A stretch of DNA of 64,000 bases from Microcystis panniformis FACHB-1757 (GTDB lineage: Bacteria > Cyanobacteriota > Cyanobacteriia > Cyanobacteriales > Microcystaceae), in NCBI RefSeq assembly GCF_001264245.1, contig NZ_CP011339.1, positions 434,001-498,000 of the forward strand, in the 5' to 3' direction. The notes beneath the pieces were generated by a model. That model was given only the letters and a program-made list of their open reading frames with translations. It had not been told where the DNA came from and did no database searches. How positions within the stretch are numbered: the stretch's first letter is position 1; every line of letters starts with the position of its first letter. Below, in pieces: positions 53,050-61,441 of the stretch. The position numbers and the translations under genes are program-made.

Positions 53050-56000
53050 ATGAAAATTCTTCACGGTACTTGGATTCCTCAATCAACGGACGAATTTATT
53101 CAGAAGGGTAGCTTTTATCTTTGGGGAGAAACTAGCACCCCGAAAAAGAGTCGCACCACTGCCGATAATTATCATCCTTTTCAGTTAAGCAAAGAAGAAT
53201 TAACTAGCTTCCTTACCGGAGAGTTAGGAATAGTTCAATCGAATTATAATCCTCTTAGTCGGCAATTTGTCCCCCGCTACTTTCTTTTACCTAGCCAGGA
53301 TAATCAACCTTTACCTTCCTTAGAATTACTGCGTTATCTAGAAAAAGAACCCCCAGAAAATAGCCAATGGCAATCTTGGCAAATTGATTGTTATCCCCTT
53401 AATCCTGTACTTAAACTGCTCAATGATCTGCACTTTATCTGTCTTTACAACTCCTCAGAGATTCAGTTAGGTGCAGATTTACTTTTTTGGTATCACTACA
53501 GTCAAGCTTTTAAAGAAATAATTCTCAAAGATAACTATATTCCTGCCTTTAAATATCGAGAATTAGCTACAAATAACCAGAAAACCGCTAACTTTGCCAT
53601 CTACCCTCTTTGGGAAATTATATCAGCAACCTACGAAACCAATCTCGATCACTATCTCGAATATCTTCCCCGCATTTGTCTTGCTGGTGCTGAAAATCCC
53701 CATGCTTCACCACAATTATACGATCCCAAAACCCTACTCCGGCACTTCTCCGAATGTCTCCTCAATGAAATTGTCACTAATACGGCAATTCCTGCCAGTT
53801 TTGATAAAAAAATTGGCGAGACAATTATAGGTGACTGCCTCTCTGTGACTAAAGCTGCTGGATTTCTGCAAACTGCCGCTGCCTTAGAAAAATATCAACA
53901 GTGGCAAACTTGGAGACAGCAATTACTAGGAGACCAAAATATATCTAGTTTTAGCCTTGGTTTTAAACTAACGGAAGCGCCAGAAGATAATATTGAACAG
54001 TGGCAAATTACCTTTATCCTCATCTCTAAACAAGACCCCTCCCTGCGATTAGAATTAGACGAATATTGGTATGCAGTCCCCGATACTAGAACAAGCATAC
54101 AAGCGCATTTTGGTCAAGATTTAGACAAAAATATTTTACTAAGTTTGGGTTATGCTGCCCGTATTTATCCCACCATTTGGCAAGGATTAGAAACGGATAA
54201 ACCGACGGGATTTTCTCTAAACCTTACAGAAGCTTTTACTTTCTTAAAAGAAACTGCTTGGATTTTAGAAGATGCGGGATATAAAGTGATTATTCCCGCT
54301 TGGTGGACTCCCCAAGGTCGTCAGCGCGCCAAAGTTCGGCTAAAAACTACTTCTAAATCGGGCAAATCTACCCCCGTTAGTAAAGGGATTTTTAGCCTCG
54401 AAAACATCATTGAATATCAATATGAATTAGCCATCGGTGAAGAAACTATTAGTCAAGAGGAATGGCAACAATTAATTAACACCAAAACACCCCTAGTTAA
54501 ATTTCGAGGTCAATGGGTAGAATTAGAACAAAATAAAATGCAGCAAATGCTGGATTTTTGGCAGAAATATCAGCAGGAAAATCCTGAGATGAATCTGATT
54601 GAATTAATGAAAAAAGCTGCCGAATACCCAGAAGAAATTATTGTTGAAACCGATGATTTTTTAGGTTCTATGCTAGAGAAATTACAAAATCCTAGTCAAC
54701 TAGAACCGATCGAAAATCCTCCCCAATTACAGGGAACGCTGCGGGAGTACCAAAAGCGGGGGGTTGCCTGGATTCAATACCTAGAACAATTGGGGTTAAA
54801 TGGTTGTCTTGCTGACGATATGGGACTGGGAAAAACCCTACAGGTAATTGCTAGATTGATTGGGGAAAGAGAGGGAGATAATAATGTTTTGCCAACTCTG
54901 CTAGTTGCACCCACTTCTGTGGTGGGAAATTGGGCAAAAGAAATTGAAAAATTTGCCCCCCATCTTCAGGTTTTAATTCACCATGGTAGTAAGCGCTATC
55001 AAGATGAGAACGAATTTCAGACAGTAGCTAGTCAAAAGGATATCGTCATTACTTCTTTTACCTTAGTTCGCAAGGATTTGAAATTATTTAACTCGCAATC
55101 TTGGCAACGTTTGGTAATTGATGAAGCACAAAATATCAAAAATCCTAAAGCAGCACAAACTAAAGCAATCTTGAGTTTATCTGCACAACATCGTCTCGCA
55201 TTAACGGGAACTCCTGTGGAAAATAGACTGCTTGATTTATGGTCAATTTTTAACTTCCTTAACCCCGGTTATTTAGGCAAAGAAACTCAATTTCGTAAAG
55301 CTTTTGAAGTGCCAATCCAAAAACAAAATGATCGTCTCCAGTCCACGGTTCTCAAAAAATTAGTGGAACCTTTTATTCTGCGTCGGGTAAAAACCGATAA
55401 GCAGATAATTAAAGATTTGCCTGATAAAGTGGAAAACAAACAGTATTGTAATTTAACTAAAGAACAAGCTTCTCTCTACGAAGTTGTTATCAAAGAAGTG
55501 GAAAAACAATTAGAAGAAGCAGAGGGAATAAAACGCAAGGGATTAATTTTATCTACCCTGATGCGCTTGAAACAAATTTGTAATCATCCCCGTCAATTTC
55601 TACAGGATAACAGCGCTTTTACTCCTGAGCGATCGCATAAGTTAGAGCGTTTGGGAGAAATGCTAGAAGAAGTAATTTTAGAGGGAGATAGTCTGCTAAT
55701 TTTCACTCAATTTACCGAAATCGGTGACTCCTTACAAAAGTACCTCAAACAAACTTTTCGCTATAATACTTATTATCTTCACGGGGGGACTTCTCAACCA
55801 AAACGAGAACAAATGATCGAAGAATTTCAACATCCCGAAACAGAACCTTCCGTATTTATTTTATCCCTAAAAGCTGGGGGAGTGGGGATTACTTTAACCA
55901 AAGCAAATCATGTTTTTCATTTTGATCGTTGGTGGAATCCTGCGGTGGAAAATCAAGCAACCGATCGCGCTTTTAGAATTGGTCAACAAAAAAATGTTTT

Positions 56001-56172
56001 CGTGCATAAATTTGTTACTTTGGGAACCTTAGAGGAAAGAATTGATGAAATGATCGAGGAAAAGAAAAAGGTAGCTAATGCTATTGTTAGTAATGATGAA
56101 TCCTGGTTAACGGAATTAGATAACGAAAGTTTTCGTCAGTTAATCGCATTGAATAAACAGACAATTATTTAA
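53050..56172 (+). CDS. SNF2-family helicase
   Basis: 1040 residues from the ATG at 53050 (MKILHGTWIPQSTDEFIQKG), the usual family start; a TTG at 53032 precedes it. N-terminal SNF2_assoc region, then the two-domain motor: LADDMGLGKTLQVIARL (motif I), LVIDEAQNIKNPKAAQ (II, DEAQ), ALTGTPVENRL (III), LHGGTSQPKREQMIEEF (IV) and VENQATDRAFRIGQ (VI). Bacterial SNF2/HepA-type translocases remodel protein-DNA or polymerase complexes. Paired with a SWIM protein 13 bp downstream, as in many cyanobacteria; the joint role is unknown. Confidence 0.93.
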   Translation: MKILHGTWIPQSTDEFIQKGSFYLWGETSTPKKSRTTADNYHPFQLSKEELTSFLTGELGIVQSNYNPLSRQFVPRYFLLPSQDNQPLPSLELLRYLEKEPPENSQWQSWQIDCYPLNPVLKLLNDLHFICLYNSSEIQLGADLLFWYHYSQAFKEIILKDNYIPAFKYRELATNNQKTANFAIYPLWEIISATYETNLDHYLEYLPRICLAGAENPHASPQLYDPKTLLRHFSECLLNEIVTNTAIPASFDKKIGETIIGDCLSVTKAAGFLQTAAALEKYQQWQTWRQQLLGDQNISSFSLGFKLTEAPEDNIEQWQITFILISKQDPSLRLELDEYWYAVPDTRTSIQAHFGQDLDKNILLSLGYAARIYPTIWQGLETDKPTGFSLNLTEAFTFLKETAWILEDAGYKVIIPAWWTPQGRQRAKVRLKTTSKSGKSTPVSKGIFSLENIIEYQYELAIGEETISQEEWQQLINTKTPLVKFRGQWVELEQNKMQQMLDFWQKYQQENPEMNLIELMKKAAEYPEEIIVETDDFLGSMLEKLQNPSQLEPIENPPQLQGTLREYQKRGVAWIQYLEQLGLNGCLADDMGLGKTLQVIARLIGEREGDNNVLPTLLVAPTSVVGNWAKEIEKFAPHLQVLIHHGSKRYQDENEFQTVASQKDIVITSFTLVRKDLKLFNSQSWQRLVIDEAQNIKNPKAAQTKAILSLSAQHRLALTGTPVENRLLDLWSIFNFLNPGYLGKETQFRKAFEVPIQKQNDRLQSTVLKKLVEPFILRRVKTDKQIIKDLPDKVENKQYCNLTKEQASLYEVVIKEVEKQLEEAEGIKRKGLILSTLMRLKQICNHPRQFLQDNSAFTPERSHKLERLGEMLEEVILEGDSLLIFTQFTEIGDSLQKYLKQTFRYNTYYLHGGTSQPKREQMIEEFQHPETEPSVFILSLKAGGVGITLTKANHVFHFDRWWNPAVENQATDRAFRIGQQKNVFVHKFVTLGTLEERIDEMIEEKKKVANAIVSNDESWLTELDNESFRQLIALNKQTII

Positions 56173-56185
56173 TCGAGGTAAACCT

Positions 56186-57025
56186 ATGAATAAATTTAGT
56201 AAAACTTGGTGGGGACAACGCTTTATAGAAGCATTAGAGGAATTTACCGACTCAGCGCGCTTGAGTCGAGGACGTTCCTACGCTAAAAATGATAAAGTCA
56301 AGAATTACGAAATTGACGGTAATTTAATTACTGCTCAGGTGCGAGGTTCCATTAATCCCTACTTTGGAGTTTACAAAGAACCTTTGTATAAGGTGAGTAT
56401 CGAGATTAAACCAATTACTAAAGCAGAGTGGTCACAAGCTTTATATAATCTTGGTTCAAGAGCGAGTATGATCTCTAAACTGCTGCTCAAAGAAGTTCCC
56501 GATAATATTGATGAAGCATTTAGCGATCTGAATCTGCACTTATTACCCCACAGTCAAAAGGATTTTATCACCAATTGTTCCTGTCCCGATTGGGAAAATC
56601 CCTGTAAACATATTGCTGGAGTTTATTACCTCGTTGCTTCCCAATTAGATCAGGATCCTTTCCTCTTATTTGAATTACGCGGTATCTCTCGTCAAAAATT
56701 ACTGCAAGAGTTAGCAAAAACTCCCCTCGGTAAGCTGCTTTCCTCCTCTATCCAAGAGGAAAAAATTCCTCTTAACCCTGTCACTTCCTATCACACTAAA
56801 CCCGAAACTATACCAGCATCAGAAATAATTGATCTCAAAGAATTTTGGCACTCCCATCACCGTTTACCAGAAAATCCTCAGTTAGTTAAATCCGCAACTA
56901 TTCCCGCAATTGTCATTAAAAAAGCTGGTGATTATCCTGCATTTTGGGATAAGGATACTTCCTTTATCGAGGTAATGGAAGAAATGTATCAACGGGTACG
57001 CAATAAAAATGCAGGGATACTTTAA
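56186..57025 (+). CDS. SWIM zinc-finger protein
   Basis: 279 residues. The SWIM motif is NCSCPDWENPCKHIAGVYYL (about 131-150), the CxCx(n)CxH zinc signature known from SNF2-associated proteins. N-terminal KTWWGQRFIEALEEF and RGRSYAKNDKV are family-typical. Follows the SNF2 gene by 13 bp with GAGGT ahead of the ATG, suggesting a complex. Parts of its 3' end are repeated in decayed form at 58976-59103. Confidence 0.92.
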   Translation: MNKFSKTWWGQRFIEALEEFTDSARLSRGRSYAKNDKVKNYEIDGNLITAQVRGSINPYFGVYKEPLYKVSIEIKPITKAEWSQALYNLGSRASMISKLLLKEVPDNIDEAFSDLNLHLLPHSQKDFITNCSCPDWENPCKHIAGVYYLVASQLDQDPFLLFELRGISRQKLLQELAKTPLGKLLSSSIQEEKIPLNPVTSYHTKPETIPASEIIDLKEFWHSHHRLPENPQLVKSATIPAIVIKKAGDYPAFWDKDTSFIEVMEEMYQRVRNKNAGIL

Positions 57026-57032
57026 AAAAATA

Positions 57033-57093
57033 TAAGTTTTCCTTTTGGGGAGTCAGGAGTCAGTCCCGATGCAAAATTAGGTTACACTTTATC
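57033..57093 (+). repeat. Dispersed repeat family R, copy 5 (partial)
   Basis: AAGTTTTCCTTTTGGGGAGT through TTAGGTTACACTTTATC; the AGCAGTTATC end is missing. It sits between the SWIM gene and the ATPase gene, where the region becomes noticeably more AT-rich. Confidence 0.75.
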
Positions 57094-57250
57094 TTGATGA
57101 GAAACGCTGTAGCTAAATTGCTGACTTTTTGACTTAGGTATCTATCCATAGGAGGGTAGATTAGAATAAACAGGTTAACAACTGACAGTAATTGAAAATC
57201 TACCCCTAACCTGCTAGTATTGTTATGAGACTGGACATAAGAGACATACA

Positions 57251-58522
57251 ATGGAATCCTTAATTATTGAAAATTTTCTGATTATTAAGTATGCGGAAAT
57301 AGAGATAAAAGAAATTAATGTTATCATCGGTGAACAGTCCACTGGTAAAAGTATTATTGCTAAATTAGTTTTTTTATTTGAAACATTTTTGTTTTATCAA
57401 GTTAAATTATTAGTCACTAATCTTCAAGATCAGCAAGAACTCAAAAGGCACATACAGAAGCGATTTGAGGAATTATTTCCTAAATACGCATGGAAAGAGC
57501 AAGTATTCAAAATAGTTTATCGTTTGGATGACATGAACTTTTTGATTGAAAGATATAAGGACAAATCTGGCTATTTTAAACTACAATTTACCTATTCAGA
57601 TAATTTTAAAAAGTTTTACAATACAACAATTAGACAAGTGAGTAAAATTGCCAAAAGCAATAACAAAGTCACTCAAGATATTTATTCATATATGAATGAT
57701 TGTGTGGTCAAAAATATTGCTGATTTTTTTCAAGGCAATGAAAAAATTTTTTATACAAAGATTTTATTTGTCCCAGCTAGTCGCACTCTGTTTGTTAAAT
57801 ACTTTACCAATAATATTTTTACCTTTTTAGCTAATAATTTTGATCTTGATCCTCTGATTATCAACTTTGGCTCTAATTATGAAAATGCTCAACGCCTATA
57901 CAGAATAATTAATGAATCAGAAAGTTTATTCCAAGATAAAAAAGATGATAAAAAACTTTATGATCAAATTAAATTAATTAGCGAAAAGATTCTATCAGGC
58001 AGCTATGCGCGCGAGAAAGATCAAGATTGGCTTTATCATGCCGATGGGAGAAAGATCAACCTAATTGATGCTTCAAGCGGACAACAAGAAGCCTTACCAA
58101 TGTTATTAATTCTCTTAGTTTTCCCCTTTTTTGCCACTCACGAATCTAATCAATTCTTTATTGAGGAACCCGAAACCCATCTTTTTCCCTCCGCTCAAAG
58201 AGATATGGTAGAACTATTTACCTTACTTTATGCTAATAAAAATTGTCGTTTCTTTCTCACTACCCATAGTCCCTACATTCTCACAGCTTTGAATAATAAA
58301 ATCATGGCGGCTAACGTTGAGCCTGTCAAAGCGGAAAAATCTTTAGGTTATAAAAATACTATTCAATTTCAAGATGTGTCAGCCTACACAATTAGCAACG
58401 GACAAACTCAAAGTATCTTAGATACAGAGGTGAACTTGATTGGTATCAATAACCTCGATGCTGTCTCCGATGAACTTAGTCAAGAGTTTGAAGAAATCTT
58501 AGAAAGAAAGGCTCAACAATAA
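57251..58522 (+). CDS. ABC/OLD-like AAA ATPase, probable defence-module ATPase
   Basis: 423 residues. Walker A GEQSTGKSIIAKL (about 27-39), a long variable insert, the signature-like ASSGQQEALPMLL, Walker B FFIEEPETHLFP and the switch His in FFLTTHSPYIL. This is the layout of the OLD/AAA_15-type ATPases that serve Gabija-, Septu- or PARIS-like defence systems. Base composition is visibly richer in A+T than the neighbours. The stop overlaps the next ATG by 1 bp (TAATG), indicating a tightly coupled pair. It lacks the C-terminal TOPRIM nuclease of OLD proteins. Confidence 0.85.
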   Translation: MESLIIENFLIIKYAEIEIKEINVIIGEQSTGKSIIAKLVFLFETFLFYQVKLLVTNLQDQQELKRHIQKRFEELFPKYAWKEQVFKIVYRLDDMNFLIERYKDKSGYFKLQFTYSDNFKKFYNTTIRQVSKIAKSNNKVTQDIYSYMNDCVVKNIADFFQGNEKIFYTKILFVPASRTLFVKYFTNNIFTFLANNFDLDPLIINFGSNYENAQRLYRIINESESLFQDKKDDKKLYDQIKLISEKILSGSYAREKDQDWLYHADGRKINLIDASSGQQEALPMLLILLVFPFFATHESNQFFIEEPETHLFPSAQRDMVELFTLLYANKNCRFFLTTHSPYILTALNNKIMAANVEPVKAEKSLGYKNTIQFQDVSAYTISNGQTQSILDTEVNLIGINNLDAVSDELSQEFEEILERKAQQ

Positions 58523-58947
58523 TGGATATTAGTCACTGTTCTGAATGCAATACTAATAAAATAGTCAAAGTTAAAGAAAATGGTAAAGAATTCATCGTCA
58601 ACAATAATAGTCAGAAATTAGTTACTAAGATAAAAATAGATAATTGTTTAATCATCGAGGGAAAAAGATGCGACTGGCTGTTAGAAATTGATTATCCCTG
58701 TAGCTTGGCTCTTTATATTGAACTCAAGGGTAAAAATATTGAACAAGCTTATGATCAATTATTGTCAACTCTAAATCATTCTTACTTACAAGAAAGACAT
58801 AAAAAATCTAAAAAAGAATGCTATATTGTGGCTTCTAGAGTACCAAAAGCTGGAACCAATGTTCAGGTTTATCAGGCGAGATTAAAGCAATCTCATCCCG
58901 AAGTTAGTTTAAAAGTCAGGTCGATGAAAGCTGAAATCACTATTTAG
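58522..58947 (+). CDS. Small PD-(D/E)XK-like protein, partner of the ATPase
   Basis: 141 residues. D51 in KRCDWLLEI, then E68-L-K70 in LYIELKGKNIEQAYDQL and Q75 form the D...ExK...Q pattern of PD-(D/E)XK nucleases. A CSEC pair at the N-terminus may bind zinc. No family name recognised. Coupled to the ATPase by TAATG. An ATPase sensor plus small nuclease is a common form of antiphage effector; here it is an inference from motif and operon structure. Confidence 0.75.
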   Translation: MDISHCSECNTNKIVKVKENGKEFIVNNNSQKLVTKIKIDNCLIIEGKRCDWLLEIDYPCSLALYIELKGKNIEQAYDQLLSTLNHSYLQERHKKSKKECYIVASRVPKAGTNVQVYQARLKQSHPEVSLKVRSMKAEITI

Positions 58948-58975
58948 GTTTTTCCCTCAGAAAAAAGCTGAACTA

Positions 58976-59103
58976 ATTATTCCTGTCCCGATTGACAAAA
59001 TCCCTGTAAACATATTGCTGAAGTTTATTACTTCGTTGCCTCCCAATTAAATATGGAAGAAATGTATCAACGGGTACGCAATAAAAACGCTGGTATGTTA
59101 TAA
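58976..59103 (+). pseudogene. Decayed partial copy of the SWIM gene 3' region
   Basis: 58976-59051 matches the SWIM motif region (56573-56650) with about ten mismatches; 59053-59103 matches the last 51 bp of the SWIM gene (56975-57025), including the stop. The about 320 bp between the two parts are deleted. It implies that the ATPase-nuclease pair is flanked on both sides by SWIM-gene sequence, as if it had arrived by recombination with a related SWIM locus or after duplication of the gene. Confidence 0.88.
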
Positions 59104-59140
59104 TTAGGTAGGTGTTTAAAATCGTCTAATACCCCCTTGG
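59104..59140. repeat. Degenerate half copy of MITE family A
   Basis: TTAGGTAGGTGTTTAAAATC and following ACCCCCTTGG resemble the TAAGTAGGTAGGTGTTAAAAG end of the family. The GGGGGG hairpins are lost. It sits just in front of the GTG proposed by a naive ORF call for the channel gene, which argues for the downstream ATG. Confidence 0.45.
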
Positions 59141-59230
59141 TTAAAAAAAAATTAAGGGTAGATTAAAGTGGGATTAAAGGGGGATCAGAAGTTTGAAAAA
59201 GCATTCTATTTTTTAAGACAAGCAGAATCT

Positions 59231-61255
59231 ATGAACCAAGAATCTCTCAGCTTTGTCCATGGGAATGTCAAGTTAGCCGATCGCTTTTTAGTCTGTGGAT
59301 TGGGTAGTCTCGGACAACACTGCGTCAAGTCTTTAAAAGAGTTTGGGGTTAGCGTTGTCGGTATCGAACTAATACAGCCTCCCAGTTGGGAAATTAACGA
59401 TTTTCCCGATTTATTAGAGGAAATAATTATCGGTGATTGTCGTCAAAAAAACATTTTAGCAAGAGCGGGAATCGATCGCTGTCGGGCTGCTTTAATTGTC
59501 ACCAGTGATGAGCGAATTAATGCCACCACTGCCCTAATTATTCGGCAATTAAATCCCCATACCCGCTTAGTGGTGCGTTCTTCTAAAGATAATCTCAATC
59601 AGCTACTTAAGGAACGTTTAGGCAATTTTATCGCCTATGAACCTACCCAACTACCCGCCAATGCCTTTGCTTTAGCCACATTAGGCACAGAAACCCTCGG
59701 TTTTTTGCATCTCGACGGTCAGAAATTGCGGATTATCCAGAGACAAATTAGTCCCGAAGATGGTTTACTCGATCGCTTTTTAGGTGATTTAAATACCCCC
59801 ACCCGTCGTCTGTTAGCACACACAGCCCCCGATGAACCTTTAAGGGCCGGATTTTATCAATGGTCCCCCACCACCACTATCCGGGCCGGTGATACCATTA
59901 CCACCATCGAAACTACCTATCAAAATATCGATGCTACCCGCCAGAAACCGTCAAATTCTCGCCAGAAGTTGCGGCATTTTTGGCAAAAATTAGGCAAAGA
60001 AACCCAACAATTCTGGCAATTGAGTTTTCAGCAGCAAATTCACCGGGTGGCTTTCCTGTCAGTATTTATCATTATCCTCCTAGTAATTATCGGGACTTTT
60101 CTTTTCCATCTCTACGCCCCGAGAGCTTCCTTTATTTCCGCTCTTTCAGGAACGGCGATTCTTTTATTAGGTGGTTACGGTGATGTTTTCGGTGCCTCTA
60201 ACCCCGAAGATTTAAATGCAGTCCCCTGGTGGATGCAGCTATTTAGTCTCTTTTTAACCTTAGCTGGAACCGCTTTTATCGGGGTTCTCTACGCTATTTT
60301 GACAGAAACTTTATTATCATCAAGATTTCAATTTATCCCTAACCGTCCCCCAGTTCCCCAACAGAATCATATCGTTATTGTGGGCTTAGGTCGAGTCGGC
60401 AAAGAAGTGGCTAATTTATTACTAGAAATGCAACAGGCGATCGTCGGGGTCAGCTTAAATAGGGATTTTGATGCGACTATCCTGCCAAAAATGCCCCTGA
60501 TGACGGGAAATATCGAAGAATCTTTAAAAAATGTCAATTTAGATAGGGCCAAAAGTATAGCGATTGTTACCGATGACGAAATCCTCAATTTAGAAGTGGC
60601 CCTAACCACCCGCAAACTCAACCCCCAAAGCTACTTAGTCATCCGCACCACCGACGACAACCTTAGTCAACAATTAAGTCAAATTCTGCCCCAATCTCAC
60701 ATTTTAGGAACCAACACCGTAGCGGCAGAAGCCTTTACGGGGGCCGCTTTCGGAGAAAATATCATCTATCTGTTCCGTTGGGCGCAAAAAACGATTCTGG
60801 TGACGGAATACGAGATCGAAGCTGGAGATACTCTCAATGGTAGCTCGCTCGGGGATATTGCCTACGGTTATCGAGTCGTGCCGATCCTACACCAACGAGA
60901 ACGGCAAGCCCCGAAATTAATGCCCGAAGATTATCTCAACTTACGCATCGGCGATCGCATTGTGGTGCTGGCCACCATCAACGGACTGCGACGGGTGGAA
61001 CAGGGTCGTCGCACTCCCAAAACTTGGCGCGTGCGGGTGGAAAAAGCCTTTAATCGCAATATTGCCGCGGAAGCGCCCACCGTAATCAGTCGTTTTTCTA
61101 ATTGTCCCCTGAAAACCGCCAGCGATCTCATGGAAAATTTGCCAGCAACCCTGGGCGCCCCCCTCTACGAACAGCAGGCGATTCGATTAGTTTCCGAGTT
61201 AAAAAAAATTCAAGTTCAAGCGCTGGCTATTCCCATTAACCCGAAATCGAGTTAA
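59231..61255 (+). CDS. Potassium-channel-like protein with two RCK/TrkA-N units
   Basis: 674 residues from the ATG at 59231 (MNQESLSFVHGNVKLADRFL); a GTG at 59168 lies in repeat sequence. First RCK (about 15-200): LVCGLGSLGQHCVKSLKEFG. Then two membrane helices (VAFLSVFIIILLVIIGTFLF; LFSLFLTLAGTAFIGVLYAI) around a pore loop with GGYGDVFG, the K+ selectivity filter. Second RCK (about 380-600): IVIVGLGRVGKEVANLLLEM. Known families usually have RCK only after the pore. Probably gated by cytosolic ligands; the ion is inferred. Confidence 0.88.
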   Translation: MNQESLSFVHGNVKLADRFLVCGLGSLGQHCVKSLKEFGVSVVGIELIQPPSWEINDFPDLLEEIIIGDCRQKNILARAGIDRCRAALIVTSDERINATTALIIRQLNPHTRLVVRSSKDNLNQLLKERLGNFIAYEPTQLPANAFALATLGTETLGFLHLDGQKLRIIQRQISPEDGLLDRFLGDLNTPTRRLLAHTAPDEPLRAGFYQWSPTTTIRAGDTITTIETTYQNIDATRQKPSNSRQKLRHFWQKLGKETQQFWQLSFQQQIHRVAFLSVFIIILLVIIGTFLFHLYAPRASFISALSGTAILLLGGYGDVFGASNPEDLNAVPWWMQLFSLFLTLAGTAFIGVLYAILTETLLSSRFQFIPNRPPVPQQNHIVIVGLGRVGKEVANLLLEMQQAIVGVSLNRDFDATILPKMPLMTGNIEESLKNVNLDRAKSIAIVTDDEILNLEVALTTRKLNPQSYLVIRTTDDNLSQQLSQILPQSHILGTNTVAAEAFTGAAFGENIIYLFRWAQKTILVTEYEIEAGDTLNGSSLGDIAYGYRVVPILHQRERQAPKLMPEDYLNLRIGDRIVVLATINGLRRVEQGRRTPKTWRVRVEKAFNRNIAAEAPTVISRFSNCPLKTASDLMENLPATLGAPLYEQQAIRLVSELKKIQVQALAIPINPKSS

Positions 61256-61266
61256 TCGGAGTTAAG

Positions 61267-61402
61267 TAAGTAGTTATAATTAAATTGAAGATAGATTTTG
61301 CCTCTGCCCCCCCTTATTAAGGGGGGTGCCGATAGGCGGGGGATCCCCCCTGCCCTACTTAATAAGGGGGGTGTCTGACAACTTTTAACACCTACCTACT
61401 TA
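61267..61402. repeat. MITE family A, copy 3
   Basis: 136 bp from TAAGTAGTTATAATTAAATT to CACCTACCTACTTA, with two GGGGGG/CCCCCC palindromes inside. Located between the channel gene and a convergent gene, so it may also act as a bidirectional terminator. Confidence 0.85.
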
Positions 61403-61441
61403 TCCTTTTTTATCAAACTAGAAGGCTCTCTTGGTCTTTTT

